Origin: Simmondsia chinensis
Taxonomy: Eukaryota > Streptophyta > Magnoliopsida > Caryophyllales > Simmondsiaceae
Direction: 5' to 3'
DNA: 64,000 bases
Assembly: GCA_018398585.1 (NCBI GenBank)
Contig: JAGTTD010000010.1
Span: 26,948,638 to 27,012,637 of the forward strand
Under the pieces are notes generated by a model. It ran no database searches. It was not told the DNA's origin and saw nothing but the letters and a program-made list of their open reading frames with translations. The position numbers and the translations under genes are program-made. Within the stretch, counting starts at the first letter, position 1. Each line of letters starts with the position of its first letter. Shown here piece by piece: positions 22,812 through 33,437 of the stretch.

Positions 22812-22919
22812 TCAACCCAATTTCACTAGAGCATACGAAACAAATGCCTGAATTCCATTGTCAAATTCGCTTGAATCTCTTGGGAACTTCACCCAATCCT
22901 TACTTTTAAATACATTCAT
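22812..22919 (-). pseudogene. CACTA transposase-associated-domain exon (remnant)
   Basis: A 35-codon minus-strand frame starts MNVFKSKDWVKFPRD and continues S-S-E-F-D-N-G-I-Q-A-F-V-S-Y-A. The pattern D-W-x-x-x-P-R-x-S-x-E-F-x-x-G-x-x-x-F matches the N-terminal transposase-associated domain (Pfam PF13963) of TNP2-like CACTA transposases. It stops after LVKLG instead of continuing to the zinc-binding part. No downstream catalytic region was found, so the gene is gutted. Identification is by motif memory only. Confidence 0.5.
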
Positions 22920-22929
22920 ATTGTATATC

Positions 22930-24600
22930 CTACACTCAGCAATATTCACAAAACTACAAAAGATACTAAAATATTGAAGGGTCTAATGTCCAAATCAACT
23001 CATACCATATACCCGCAATGCCTAAACTAGTTTGAGAACCAAGGACACATCCAATTACAAGGCCAATAGTGTAATAAGTATCCAAAATGATTGTTATTGT
23101 AGATATACTTAGGGTAGAACATATTGGTATACTTGTGTCTTAAACGCTTACAGTTTGGAAGAAGAAGCTTCAGTGAAGAAACCTTAGGTAAGCAGAGCAA
23201 AAACAATGACAGAACACATAGGCTCCATTTAAGTACATGTTAGAGCTTTAAATCATTTAAGGCCATAATCCATAACCTAGGACTCTAAATTTGAACGTGA
23301 ATCAAACATTATATAGAGCTCCAAATCACTAAAGAATACAAATTCCTATAAATCAAACAATAAATTCAGCTAGAGATAACCTAATAACGTCGTCTTACAC
23401 ACAATTAAAAGAAAAACCAGTCAAGAGAAACAATATCAACAACCAATTTACCAACAATAACATCATTAACTCAACAAAAAAGAAGAGAGAAGGCGATTCG
23501 AACCAATGAGGAGCGGAGCGAACCAGAGTGAAGCGAAAGCAACTCAAACTGGAGTCGGAGAGAGAAAATGACAATGATGGAAGATCGAGCAGCAGAGTCA
23601 GAGTTAGAGTTGAAGTCGCAGAGGAACGAGTTTCGGGTACCGCGAGTGTCGATTGTTTGGGTTAGGGATGACGAGTAGCTGATGGTGGGCGTCAATGCGA
23701 CGGTGCAGCGGTGGTGGGTGTCGCACCACAGTGGAGTAGCGAGGGGCTTCCCTTCGGTGGTTTTCGACCTCTGGAGTAGAGTTTTGACCTATGACGGATA
23801 GGGTCTGGCGATTAGATTTAAAGCCCCAACAAATCACGCCTCTTGAACATTTATACCTATGATTGATATTTAAAATTTTGAGTCCAAGCAAGAAAGGTTC
23901 AACAAATTTTTCACTGATCAAATTTTTCATCTGAAAAAGGACACTGCAATGTTCATACAACCATAGAGCAATATGACAATCTCTGGAGATCTGACATGTG
24001 CAAATAGAATAAAATGCATTAATGTAACCAACTAATAGACATTGCGCTTCCAAACAAATAAGGTTATAAACTCCTAGAAAAAGGCACATTAAGAAATAAT
24101 GTTGGCTTGGATTTATTAACTACAATGAACACTATAATCTTTGTTGATAGAACAAAATAATATTTTTGACCTAGGTACATATCCCAATATCCCAAATATA
24201 TTAAAAAATAATAATAAAAAAAAGTGATCAATTTAAAAGCATCAGCCAAGTTCCTTGTAACTGACAAACTTTAGAGCATACCTGCACAATTAAAAGATAT
24301 CACAACATCACTCATCTAAAAAAGAAATCTAATTTACGTGTAATGTCATCAAGCTTAACTGTAAAAAGCATATTTAAATTACAACAAGAGGGGCTAGGGA
24401 CGTACTTAGATGAACGAAACTCACCTAGCAATTGCAACAAATCTTGGCCTTCAAATTCTGCATGAGTATGCCTACATTTGTAAACCATATATGACAAATA
24501 ATAAATTAATTACAAAGAACAATCTTTCAAAAAAATGAAACAAGATATAACAATAATGCAATGAATCAAGGGAAAAAAGGAAAGATAATATGTGAATCTT
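22930..24600 (-). other. CACTA interior, probable 5' untranslated/promoter region of the gene
   Basis: Mostly AT-rich, but 23480-23800 is a GC-richer island (GAGGAGCGGAGCG, GTCGGAGAGAG, CGGTGCAGCGGTGGTGGGTG). On the minus strand it lies upstream of the 22919 start codon, as a 5' UTR would. A 161-codon minus frame (23604-24089) spans this border, but it has no recognisable domain and unlikely composition. I regard it as chance. Confidence 0.3.
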
Positions 24601-24639
24601 ATTGCTGAATTTACTGCAAAAATTCTAAGTTGCTGAATT

Positions 24640-26274
24640 GGTGAGATTTAGCTGAATTCAACTCAAATACCAGCTGAACAGAGTGAAACTTGAAGTGTCC
24701 AGCAGCATAATCAAATTCGAATTTGCTCGGCAAGTCTGTACATTGGTTGCTATTGAAGAATTGCCAAAATGGAAGGGTTCTTGACGAGTTGTGATTATCT
24801 CTAGCATCTTCTAGTGGCAATGAAGCAAGATCTTCAAAAACTCCAGAATTCTTCTAAAGCTAAACAATAAATTGCATAAGAATGTGAGAATTATCAACAA
24901 AGTGAATCAGTTTCTGAGGTTGATTTGGAAACTACAGCAGTAGACTGTGAAGAACAAAACATTCAAGTTCTATAATGCAGTGAACAATATCAACTATTGA
25001 ATCCAATTGGTGATGAGCAAAATGAGACTGATTGGGCTGATTTAAGCTTACATTTGGGAGCTGCAACTATAAATCAGGCAGCAGCGCAACATGAAGGAGT
25101 ACCTTTGTAAGTGGAAGAGGCAATGAATGTTGTAGCTAAGGAGATGCAAGTGCATATTAAGATGGGAAATTTGCAAAATCAGTTTAAACTACAGGCAAAT
25201 GGAGTTGAAGCGTGGCTGGTTGGGCAGGACAGTGGTAGACCTCTGGGTGTTTTAGAAGAACCTCAACTCAGATCTGGGTTTTTTCGACTTCAAGCAGGTT
25301 GTCAGGGGGAGAATAGGGTGCAATATTGTGGCAATCCCCAAGGATTCAAAAGCCTACAAGTTGGCCTTAAGCAAGCTAAAGATTTCACGATGAAACCTTG
25401 CAAATGAGAGGATATTTGCAAGTTGTTTACCTTTGTTGCTGCAGCAAGTATTTTGATTCAAAGTAAGCCAAGTTGGGCTGCATTTCAGAGGCTCATTTTT
25501 GCATTTACAGCTCCTGCTCAGGATGACCACACACAAAGGCTTGTTAAAGTTGCTGCAGACTCTTTCCAGCTGGGATATTTGCAAAACTTGATCAGATTGC
25601 AGGGTCATTTCATCAAAATCATTGGGTGTTTCATGAAGAAACCTCTCTATTGGGAGGAAATTTGCAAGATCTTTTGAAACCTGATGACGATGCTTTTGCA
25701 GTGCTGAAGTTTGCCTTGAACAAGTGTTTGATGGTGTTTTTCTGAAGGAAAACAAGTATGGAAATCGTGGAACATGAATATTTAAAGGGGGGTGTATTGT
25801 CATGATTGGATAAGAAATGTTAAGTAGTAATATGTCCTAAATAACAATCTAGGAGTATAATTCAAATAAGGTCAAGTATTAGCTAGGTAGTTGCTGTTTA
25901 GTTGCTGTTGGTCAAGCTAGCATTGTCGGTTGTTCTTGTTTGGCAACTGTGGATGAAGAGTCAGTTATGACTTGTGTCCAGATGCAATGTCCAAAGTATT
26001 TAACTGCCATTAGTAGTGTTAGGCTGTATAAGATGAGTCTTTCATTGTAATGTAAGGGTGTTGAATGAATGAAATGATCTTTCTCTCTCTTTGAGCTTCA
26101 ATGCTCTCTATCTCTTGATTTTCATCTCAATTCTTCTATTATCTCATCTATTTCTCATCTCAATCTATCTTCTTCTCATCCAATTCTTGTGTTCTTCATC
26201 TCAATCTATCATTTTCTAGTGTAAATCTCTTGAAACTCTAGGTTATGATCCAAGTTTGAGCTTAAATCATAACA
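24640..26274 (+). mobile_element. W-family LTR element, partial copy (W2) inside the CACTA
   Basis: The interior (about 24640-25797) matches element W in conceptual translation. V-A-K-E-M-Q-V-H-I near 25129 parallels V-A-K-K-L-Q-V-Y-I in W. P-L-Y-W-E-E-I-C-K-I-F near 25642 parallels P-L-K-W-E-E-I-C-K-I-F. The 3' LTR runs from TGTCATGATTGG (25798) to AAATCATAACA (26274), matching the W LTR ends. No 5' LTR was found and the RRM segment is absent. A further LTR end-like piece lies at 26430-26602. Confidence 0.65.
25798..26274 (+). repeat. 3' LTR of W2
   Basis: About 477 bp. It begins TGTCATGATTGGATAAG and ends ..TTATGATCCAAGTTTGAGCTTAAATCATAACA. The W LTRs begin TGTCATGATTC and end with the same ATCATAACA after a similar palindrome. 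Confidence 0.65.
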
Positions 26275-26602
26275 AAGACTAAGGGAGTTCCAAACCAACC
26301 ACACATCACTTACAAGTATTATAACATTCAACCACATTGCATAACCGAACTTACAATCAACAACATGTAAACTATACATACTAAGTCCATCTGCACTACA
26401 AATATGTAAACTAGGCTTAGTATAAAATAGTTGGATTCTCATATAATTACATTGATGGAATGATAATGAAAATATCTTCTCCTTCTCTCTACTCAAATTC
26501 TCATCTTATTTTCTCCTTTTTTTCATCTAATTCTCACTTCTTTCTCATCTCTTATTCTCTTTCCTATGTTGTGATCCAAGATTGATCTTGAATCATAATA
26601 TA

Positions 26603-28070
26603 TTTTTCAGTAACTCTATTTTGACAAAGGAAACCAGAAGCCAAACAAGACTCCTCCTTCCCCTTTCTCTATCAAGTGTATGAAACCTAGACTTCTCTAA
26701 CCATAAATTGAATATAACACTTCAAAACATATGTTGTGAAGCAAGAATTGCAAGTAGAATGGACATTTCAAAGTTGATATACAGGCCAAAACATATTTAG
26801 AATTTACTATGCACCTCTAGCCATTGATGCAATACAGCTGTCACTTTGGAAATAATTTGCTTATGTCATATTTGGGCCAACTATATTCAAATGTAATCTT
26901 CATTTTCGTTGATTATTATTAATGGATTGTTAGAAGGGCGGAAAAGAATTAAATGAACAACAAAATGTCTATTCACTAACAAAGGAGCAAAGTGATAGTA
27001 GTTTGTCAGATATCATGAACTTAACATGCTACTAAATAGGATTTGTATGTTGAACCAACTAAAACAACGAAATCAGTTAATTAGGGTTTATCTTTACAAA
27101 ATACGATTCAGTAATTTTGACAAAAAGAAGAAATCAGTTGATTATAGAAGCTCAAAATCATGTTTAGGGTTTAATTTTCAGACATAATTAGCACGGATAT
27201 GCAAAATCAACAAAAATCAAAGAGAGAACTATCAAAGATGAAGGCAAGATATGAGCAAGAGAGGCACGAAACATAAACTAAAATAGGGTTTAGGGTTCGA
27301 TTTTGACCTCAAAACAGTGTCTAGGGTTCAATATTTAGAGATAACAAGCAAGAATATGAAAAATCAACAAAAATCAAAGAAAAAACTTAGAGAAAATGAA
27401 CGAAAAAAATGAAAGAGAGAGGTGCGAACAGAGAGAGTTGTGAACCAACAGTGACGAGCGGGAACCGGCGACGTTAGAGTCGGGGAGAGAGGGGGAGGCG
27501 CGAGGAGTCGGGGAGAGAGAGAGACAGAGAGCAGGGAGGAGCAAAGGTAATGTGTTTGTGTGAACAGTCCATGTATTTTGGAACCCTAATGCCTAAAGCG
27601 AGAGTTAGTGAAAATTTTAGCAGGAAGTGATCAATTTTTGGTAAACTACATTTTTTGATAAAAATTAACTTACATATTCATATTTTAAAATTTAGTGATT
27701 TGGTCTATAAATTTTGTTAAATATTATTTTAGTATAAAGTAAAATATATTTAACAAAACATCATCTAAATAATGGTATATAAGAATGTAAATTTTTTTTA
27801 TTAATAGTGACATAATATTACAATTCGTGAGTGTGATGAGGGCAATAGCAAGAGGATTGTAAGTTTACTAACGAATAACAACTTTTGTATGCTTAGACAT
27901 AGTAATTTTGACCGTTTGATTAAAAAATTATTTCATAAACTCTAGGGACTATAAAATTAATATATCAAACTTCATGGTTTTAATATTTTAATTAGTCTAA
28001 CAAAAATATCTATAAGTATAAGTTTTGATTTCACCAACAAATTTGTCTATTGACAAATACATATGTTGGT
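26603..28070. other. CACTA interior, no readable gene
   Basis: AT-rich, with a GC-richer purine tract at 27420-27550 (GACGAGCGGGAACCGGCGACG, GGGGAGAGAGGGGG). The reverse strand there resembles a gene 5' UTR, as in 23480-23800. It may belong to the second, nested CACTA. No coding signal was found. Confidence 0.3.
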
Positions 28071-28078
28071 TTATTTTT

Positions 28079-28346
28079 GTTGGTATTGATCTAGTCGATA
28101 CCAACATCATTTAGTTCTATTTGTATTGATCAGGTCGATACCAACAACATTTAATTCTGTTGGTATTAATCTGGTCGATACCAACAACATTTAGTTATGT
28201 TGGTATTGATCTGGTCGATACCAACAACATTTAATTCTGTTGGTATTGATCTGGTCGATGCCAACAACATTTAATTCTGTTGGTATTGATCTGATCGATG
28301 CCAACAACATTTAATTTTGTTGGTATTGACTTCATCAATACCAACA
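28079..28346. repeat. 40-bp tandem array of palindromic units
   Basis: Units start exactly every 40 bp at 28081, 28121, 28161, 28201, 28241 and 28281, plus a partial one at 28321. Consensus: TGGTATTGATCTGGTCGATACC, then AACAACATTTAATTCTGT. Each unit contains the inverted pair GTTGGTAT / ATACCAAC. It ends about 150 bp from a CACTA-like terminus, so it is probably a subterminal repeat zone. Confidence 0.9.
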
Positions 28347-28449
28347 GAAATTATTTTTTGTTGGGATTAAGTCTTTTTTATTTTTACTTTTTATCCCTTT
28401 TGAGTATTAGCAACAGTAAATATTTGTTGTTGGTAATGTATAACCATTA

Positions 28450-28500
28450 CCAACAGAACTTGAAATGCTACTGTTGGTAAAGAGCATTTTTTTTGTAGTG
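28450..28500 (-). mobile_element. Terminus of a second, nested CACTA element
   Basis: Read on the minus strand the end is CACTACAAAAAAAATGCTC, followed by TTTACCAACAG. It therefore has the CACTA terminal motif, and the GTTGGTA word is shared with the 40-bp array. The opposite terminus was not found, so length and target duplication are unknown. The base triplet after it is AAG. Confidence 0.5.
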
Positions 28501-28503
28501 AAG

Positions 28504-29580
28504 GTTATATATTGTGAAATAACCGCGTCTCCAAGACGCGGTTTAGTAAATAAACCGCGTCTTACAGAACACATCCTGTTTTGTTTTGTTTAAAAGAGTT
28601 GCTTTGACGCGGTTTACTATAACCGCATTTTCTTTCAAACCCAAAAGTTGTAAAAAGAAAGCGGTAAATTATAAAAAATCTCTTGACATTTGCTTTAAAA
28701 ATAGAAAATCCCTTCACAAATAAAACCACTCATTAAACCCCTCACTCTTAAAAAATTATTACTTTGTCCCCAAATAACTTCTTTTTGACCATTTTACTAC
28801 TCAAAATAAAATAATTAAGTATTTTATTTTATTTTTAAGTATGATTTTATGTTTTGAGGAAAAATTAGAATTTTTTTCATATTTATAGAAAAAAGGGACT
28901 CTTTATATTTATAAAAATTATTATTCTAATTTAGGGTTCAAATTCCTTTTATTGTATTTAAGGTTTTTTTAAGGGTTTTTTTGTATTTTATTACCTAGAT
29001 TTTATGTCATCTAATTTTTAATCGCCTAATTTTTATTTTTATTTTTTACTTTTAACCATGTAAACTTTTTTTTTTTTTTTTACAAATGACCACCATATGG
29101 AATATTCCATCCAATTTTGAAATATTCCATAATGTTCATTATTAATTTTAGTAATCAAAAGCTATATATTAAAAAATACAGGTGATTAAAAGTTATATAC
29201 CATAAAATATAGGTGGTTTATTTGCAAACAATACTAAAATTAGGAGAAACACTTAGTGTACTCTTTTACATATTAACTCTTCAATATCACTCAATGAAGT
29301 TAGTTAAAAGCTATATATCATAAAATATTTCAAAATTGCATGGAATGTTATATTTTTTCTAACGTTATATTCCATCCGGTGATCATTTGCGACAAAAAAA
29401 ATTTTTTAGGTGGTTAAAAGCAAAAAAAAAAAAAAGGTAGTTAAAAGCTAGATGACATAAAACCTACGTGATAAAATGCAAAAAATTCTTTTTTTAATTA
29501 ACAATTTTTTGGCAGAAAAAATTCACTTAAAATTATTGATTTACCCAAATTTTGTAAACATTATCATCTTCCCGCCAACT
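28504..29580. other. AT-rich CACTA interior with GC palindromes at the start
   Basis: Three CCGCGTC-type palindromic words occur at 28520-28635 (AACCGCGTCTCCAAGACGCGGTT and related), like transposon subterminal repeats. From 28640 onward it is very AT-rich, with repeated AAAAGCTATATATCATAAAATAT-type words and no gene. Confidence 0.45.
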
Positions 29581-29611
29581 TTTCACCTTTGCAATGTAAT
29601 TATGACTAAGC

Positions 29612-30050
29612 TTATGCAACGGTTTAAAAACCGCTGCATAAAATGTTAAAACCGCTGCATAATGGAGACCTAATGCAACTGTTTTAAAACCGCTGCATAA
29701 TGTAGTTAAAATCGCTGCATAAAAGGGAACCTAATGCAACAGTTTAAAACCGCTGCATAAAATTATAAAAACTGCTGCATAATATGGTCCTAATGCAACG
29801 GTTTAAAACCGCTGCATAAAATGGTTAAAACCACTGCATAATATGGTCCTAATGCAACGGTTTAAAACAGCTGCATAAAATGGTAAAAACCGCTGCATAA
29901 AAGGGGCCTAATGCAACGGTTTATAAACCGCAGTATAAACCACTGCATATATATCATGTAATGCAACAGTTTTATAAACGTTGCAAAACCGCTGCATAAA
30001 ATAACTTTATGCAACGGTTTCAGAACCGCTGCAAAAAAACCGCTGCTTAT
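29612..30050. repeat. Right subterminal repeats of the CACTA element, ~60-bp tandem
   Basis: Tandem units of about 60 bp contain CTAATGCAACGGTTTAAAACCGCTGCATAA. The word TAATGCAAC falls at 29671, 29732, 29791, 29850 and 29909. The same motif, in inverted sense, forms the left subterminal zone. Short minus-strand frames here are products of the repeat. Confidence 0.85.
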
Positions 30051-30072
30051 GTGCAATTATGTAGTAGTGAGT

Positions 30073-30569
30073 GTTGACACACAGAAGGGATGCATTGACA
30101 CACAGACATATAGTAGCCATCTCGGGCTGCTGCGTGTTGACAAACAGAGGCTATGTGTCGACACACAGCCTTGCGACAGTTCTAACAACTATATTTAAAT
30201 CTGATTTCTTTCCAATTTTTTTTTATAAGTTTCCCAATGGCTCCTTTGTCATCTTGGCCTATAAATAGGGCTTAAATCCTTTGATAAAACAATCTAATTG
30301 TTCAAGCTTTCATTGATCAAAAGTTCTTGTCTTCTACTTGCGCTTTAACGTTTCATACTATTGTTTTTTTTGAAGTTTTATTGAGCATCACTAGTTGAAT
30401 ATTTGAGCTTAATTGGCATATTCTTAGCCATTATTACGCTTGATTTATTGTCAAATCACTCATAAAAGTATGAGAATTTCATTAGTTTAATTCATTTTTT
30501 TGCAAAGGTTGGATCATGAGCCTGCTATTACAAAAGGGTCCTTTGTAAAAGGTTGGGTCTTAAGCCTAC
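30073..30569 (+). repeat. 3' LTR of element Z, second piece
   Basis: Continues the LTR after the CACTA element with GTTGACACACAGAAGG, matching the 5' LTR from about 15492. It carries a TATA box at 30260-30269. It stops at GCCTAC, where another insertion begins. Confidence 0.9.
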
Positions 30570-32318
30570 TTTTTACAACTATAGCTACAGAGGCGAGTGA
30601 GGTAGTAGGTGAGCCATGAGTACGCGAGCCAAATATAGGGGGCGGGGTTCTGAAAGGGCAAGCTTGATAGCGAGCGAGTCAGGAGTAGGTGAGCCAGACA
30701 GGGGAAGGCCTAATAATGCGTGAGCCAAGAATAGGCAAGCCAGCATGGGTGTTTTCAAAGCAGGCACTTTGAAATAACCAAGGCATGTACACTGATGCAT
30801 TTTATATTTACGCATATTTTATTTGTTATTTTTGCTATTTCGCACCTGTTTAATTGTTGTTATATACTCACTGTGGCATTTTTTATGTTTTATAGGCTTG
30901 AGGATTAAAATCCCATAAATGGTCAAATTTGGTGAAAAAAAGACAAATTCGATGCATGGGCAATTAAATCAAGTCAATCAAGATTTGGGACTAGAACATA
31001 TAAGCCCGGAAGCCGAGCCCTACCTATACAGGACCAGCAGCTCACGTTAAATCTTTGCGCAGGCCCATCACAATGGCAGCCCACATCAACCAGCCCATTG
31101 TACACTAGTCCCCAACTTCGAACAACATCAACTCAGTCCTCACTGTCAACACCAGGCCCAGTATTCGGCCACGCCCAGCTCACTTAGGGTTGTAAAGCAT
31201 CGATATAGATCGGGGATTAAAGCTTTGTTTTTGGGGGGTTATTCTCTATTTTTGGACTTGGGCCCCATTTCTTATGCTCCCTCTACCTCTTAATTTGTAA
31301 TTTTCTCTTTCGTTAAATTGGAACGAGAGTGAAATTAGCGGGAAGACCAACATAAGTTCGTTCATATCCTCCTTCACCGGTTCACCCTTGATGGAGAGCT
31401 AATTTGCTATTTAGGATTAAATGAAATCTTAGTCCTTTTATTCTTGTATTACTTTTAATTTGGGTTGATTTCCTTGTTTATATAAGTTGCTTGATTGTGA
31501 TAAATACTTTGAAATATTATGTTTTTATCATTTATTCAATTGAGATGATTATTGAGTTTGTAAATTTTGATCGTTCATGTTGATATTTATAAACTAGTTC
31601 TTTGTGCTTGTAGCCATAGGATTAATTAATCAATTATTAGTATTCACCAAATTGTTAATTAAAGCATATCTTTCCTATGCTTTAGTTAGATAGGGTCAAT
31701 ATGTGGTAATCAATAATAGTTAGGTAGAGCCTACTTTTCTTATACTTTAGTTAGATAGGGTCAATACACAATACTAACAACATCACCTCAGTAGGTTGAA
31801 CCTTGTAGCTTAAACAAATACCCGTGTGACAATCAATAATCTCAATTTAAGAGTTAATGCAAGAATAATTGGCTAATAATAGATTTGAAACCCTAGGTTT
31901 CAATTCCAAGTTCTTTTCACCTTTAGAAGTAGAATACCTCGATTTAATTGTCATTTTCTCAGGTTTATTAAAATCCCTCACTCTTATTTAAATCAATTTA
32001 GGTTATAAAATAGATTCACGTACTCTTAGTCCTTATAGTTCGACACCCACTTGCCCGTGTTTAATAGATACAATTTTATACTAAATTTTGATAGACGTAG
32101 GCAAACACATCATACATGCACACACCCCCTCTAGGAATCCAAGTCTAAAAGGGAGGTAGGACAAAAGAACAAAAAACACAGAGATAAAAGAAAGCCCCGG
32201 GGTACGCCATTACCCAGGGAATCAAGAAAGACCAAGATGAAAAGATCCTTGCAGTCTCGGCTCTCAGGCTTGAGTTCGGCTTGTCCTACCCCGCATCTTT
32301 TCAAATCTGTCATAAAAA
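30570..32318. mobile_element. Unclassified 1749-bp insertion in the 3' LTR of Z
   Basis: The uninterrupted 5' LTR reads AAGCCTACGTACAAAAAG. In the 3' LTR, CCTAC is present on both sides of the insert (30565-30569 and 32319-32323), a 5-bp duplication. The ends TTTTTACAAC and (minus strand) TTTTTATGAC give at best a 6-7-bp inverted repeat. The left 180 bp repeats GTGAGCCA/GCGAGCC words. The rest has no coding frame, and there is no TG..CA end. Class unknown. Confidence 0.6.
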
Positions 32319-32323
32319 CCTAC

Positions 32324-32651
32324 ATACAAAAAGACCGCTTGTAAGGTCTTGAGCCTATGTATAAAAAGACCAGTTGCAAATGTTAGATCCTGAGCCTAAG
32401 TTAAAGATCATTAAGTTTAGTGAAAGGCTCAAGTGACAAAAAGTAGTCACTTGGGGAGTGGACTAACTTTTGTGTTGGAAGTGAACTACTATAAAAATTG
32501 TTTTTCATCTTTTTCTTCATGCCTCTATTTTTATATTTCATAGTTAATGTTTATCTTTAAATTTAATTTTTAGTTCTTAAAGTTTAGATTTTGATTTTAT
32601 CATGAAAGAATCTAATTCACCCACTCTCTTAGGTTGCTTTTTGGGCCTTCA
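32324..32651 (+). repeat. 3' LTR of element Z, third piece
   Basis: Matches the last ~330 bp of the 5' LTR (GAGCCTA.G, GTCACTTG.GGA.TG, TTAGGTT.CTTTTT) and ends GGGCCTTCA, followed by the AACCA duplication. Confidence 0.9.
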
Positions 32652-32656
32652 AACCA

Positions 32657-33437
32657 GCATGTCCGATTTGAAGATTCCACGTTCCCATATCATGGACTTG
32701 TCAACCTCTGACGTTTTCCTCCTCCTGGCACCACATCAATCATAGTTGATCTACCAATCCCCCTTCCCCTTCTTTCTGCACAACCTTGGACAATGGCGCT
32801 ACCCTTAGGTGGCCGCGCCACTTTCGGCCCTATGGTCATCCCCACCTTTGTTGGCTTCTGCAGTCCTAAGCAGCCCAATGCCTCTCCGGTATGCCCCACC
32901 CTTCTTGCCTTCTATAGCCCCGAGCACACCGCCACTGGTAGCTCTGCCCCAAAAACCCCAGTTCTCACCATTACCGAATCACGGACACCCGCGCCTGCCC
33001 TCCCTCTGCCATCAACCTCCCCCAACACCAGCCCATCCCCTAGTTGCAGCCCCCACTGACCTAACCAACCAAGTAACTATAACCTTACCGCTTACCATGC
33101 TAACAACACCATTATTAGTGGCTAAGCCCAGTGCCCACACTAAACCGACCCCTAGCACTACTGTCACTAAACCCAACATTGGGCCTCCCCCACATCCAAC
33201 TAATAACACTCAACATATGCAAACAAGACTAAAATATGGAACTTGTAAAATCAGGCATCCCCTTTCCCTATCCTCAATAACTAGAATTTAAGAACCCACT
33301 TGTTATTCTCAAGCAATAAAGAACCCTAAATGCCAGGAAGCTATAGCTGATGAATTTAATGCTCTTCTCCAAAATAACACTTGGGAAGTTGTTCCCTATG
33401 GCCCATCTAAGAACCTGGTAGGGAGTACATGGAAATA
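32657..33437 (+). pseudogene. Element E continues: integrase tail to RT start
   Basis: The Ale-type frame picks up directly after the target duplication and stays in phase with 14846. It passes through a proline/serine-rich linker (32809-33200) common between copia integrase and RT. It reaches Q-T-R-L-K-Y-G near 33223 and F-N-A-L-L-Q-N-N-T-W-E-V-V near 33356, the RT entry motif. It ends at T-W-K-Y, where element W is inserted. Overlapping frames of 88 and 160 codons here are pieces of this linker. Confidence 0.8.

Larger units (their letters stand above)
20455..30069. mobile_element. CACTA (En/Spm) transposon, non-autonomous composite, 9.6 kb
   Basis: Starts CACTACTACATATTGGG. Its right end is the inverse, read on the minus strand as CACTACTACATAATTGCAC. 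The 3-bp target duplication AGT flanks it at 20452-20454 and 30070-30072, the CACTA hallmark. The undisturbed sequence AGTGTTGACACAC exists in the 5' LTR of Z. Both ends carry many copies of TGCAACGGTTT / AACCGCTGCAT, the subterminal motif. Only a short minus-strand transposase-associated exon was recognised. The interior holds a W-family LTR element and a second CACTA end, so it probably depended on a transposase in trans. Confidence 0.9.
14853..32651 (+). mobile_element. SIRE/Maximus-type copia element Z, carrying nested insertions
   Basis: Perfect 5-bp target duplications AACCA flank it (14848-14852 and 32652-32656). The 5' LTR spans 14853-16329. The 3' LTR is in three pieces: 19845-20454, 30073-30569 and 32324-32651. 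Its gaps are filled by a CACTA transposon and an unclassified insertion. With insertions removed, the two LTRs have nearly equal length (about 1.45 kb), and the element would be roughly 6.4 kb. The interior encodes gag through integrase but no RT or RNase H, so it is a deletion derivative. It interrupts element E. Confidence 0.9.

Noticed and set aside
23604..24089. 161-codon minus frame inside the CACTA element
   Set aside because: No domain, mixed composition crossing a GC-rich/AT-rich border, and no match to transposase motifs.
26391..26402. Left end of the nested CACTA (GCACTACAAATATG)
   Set aside because: Only the first seven bases fit the terminus; the following sequence does not match CACTACAAAAAAAATGC and no AAG triplet precedes it.
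28079..28346. CRISPR-like array
   Set aside because: Repeats are contiguous 40-bp units with no variable spacers, in a plant transposon.
29862..30056. Minus-strand frame of 64 codons
   Set aside because: Entirely a translation of the CACTA subterminal tandem repeat.
32793..33059. Separate proline-rich protein
   Set aside because: It is one of three overlapping frames in the integrase-RT linker of element E.
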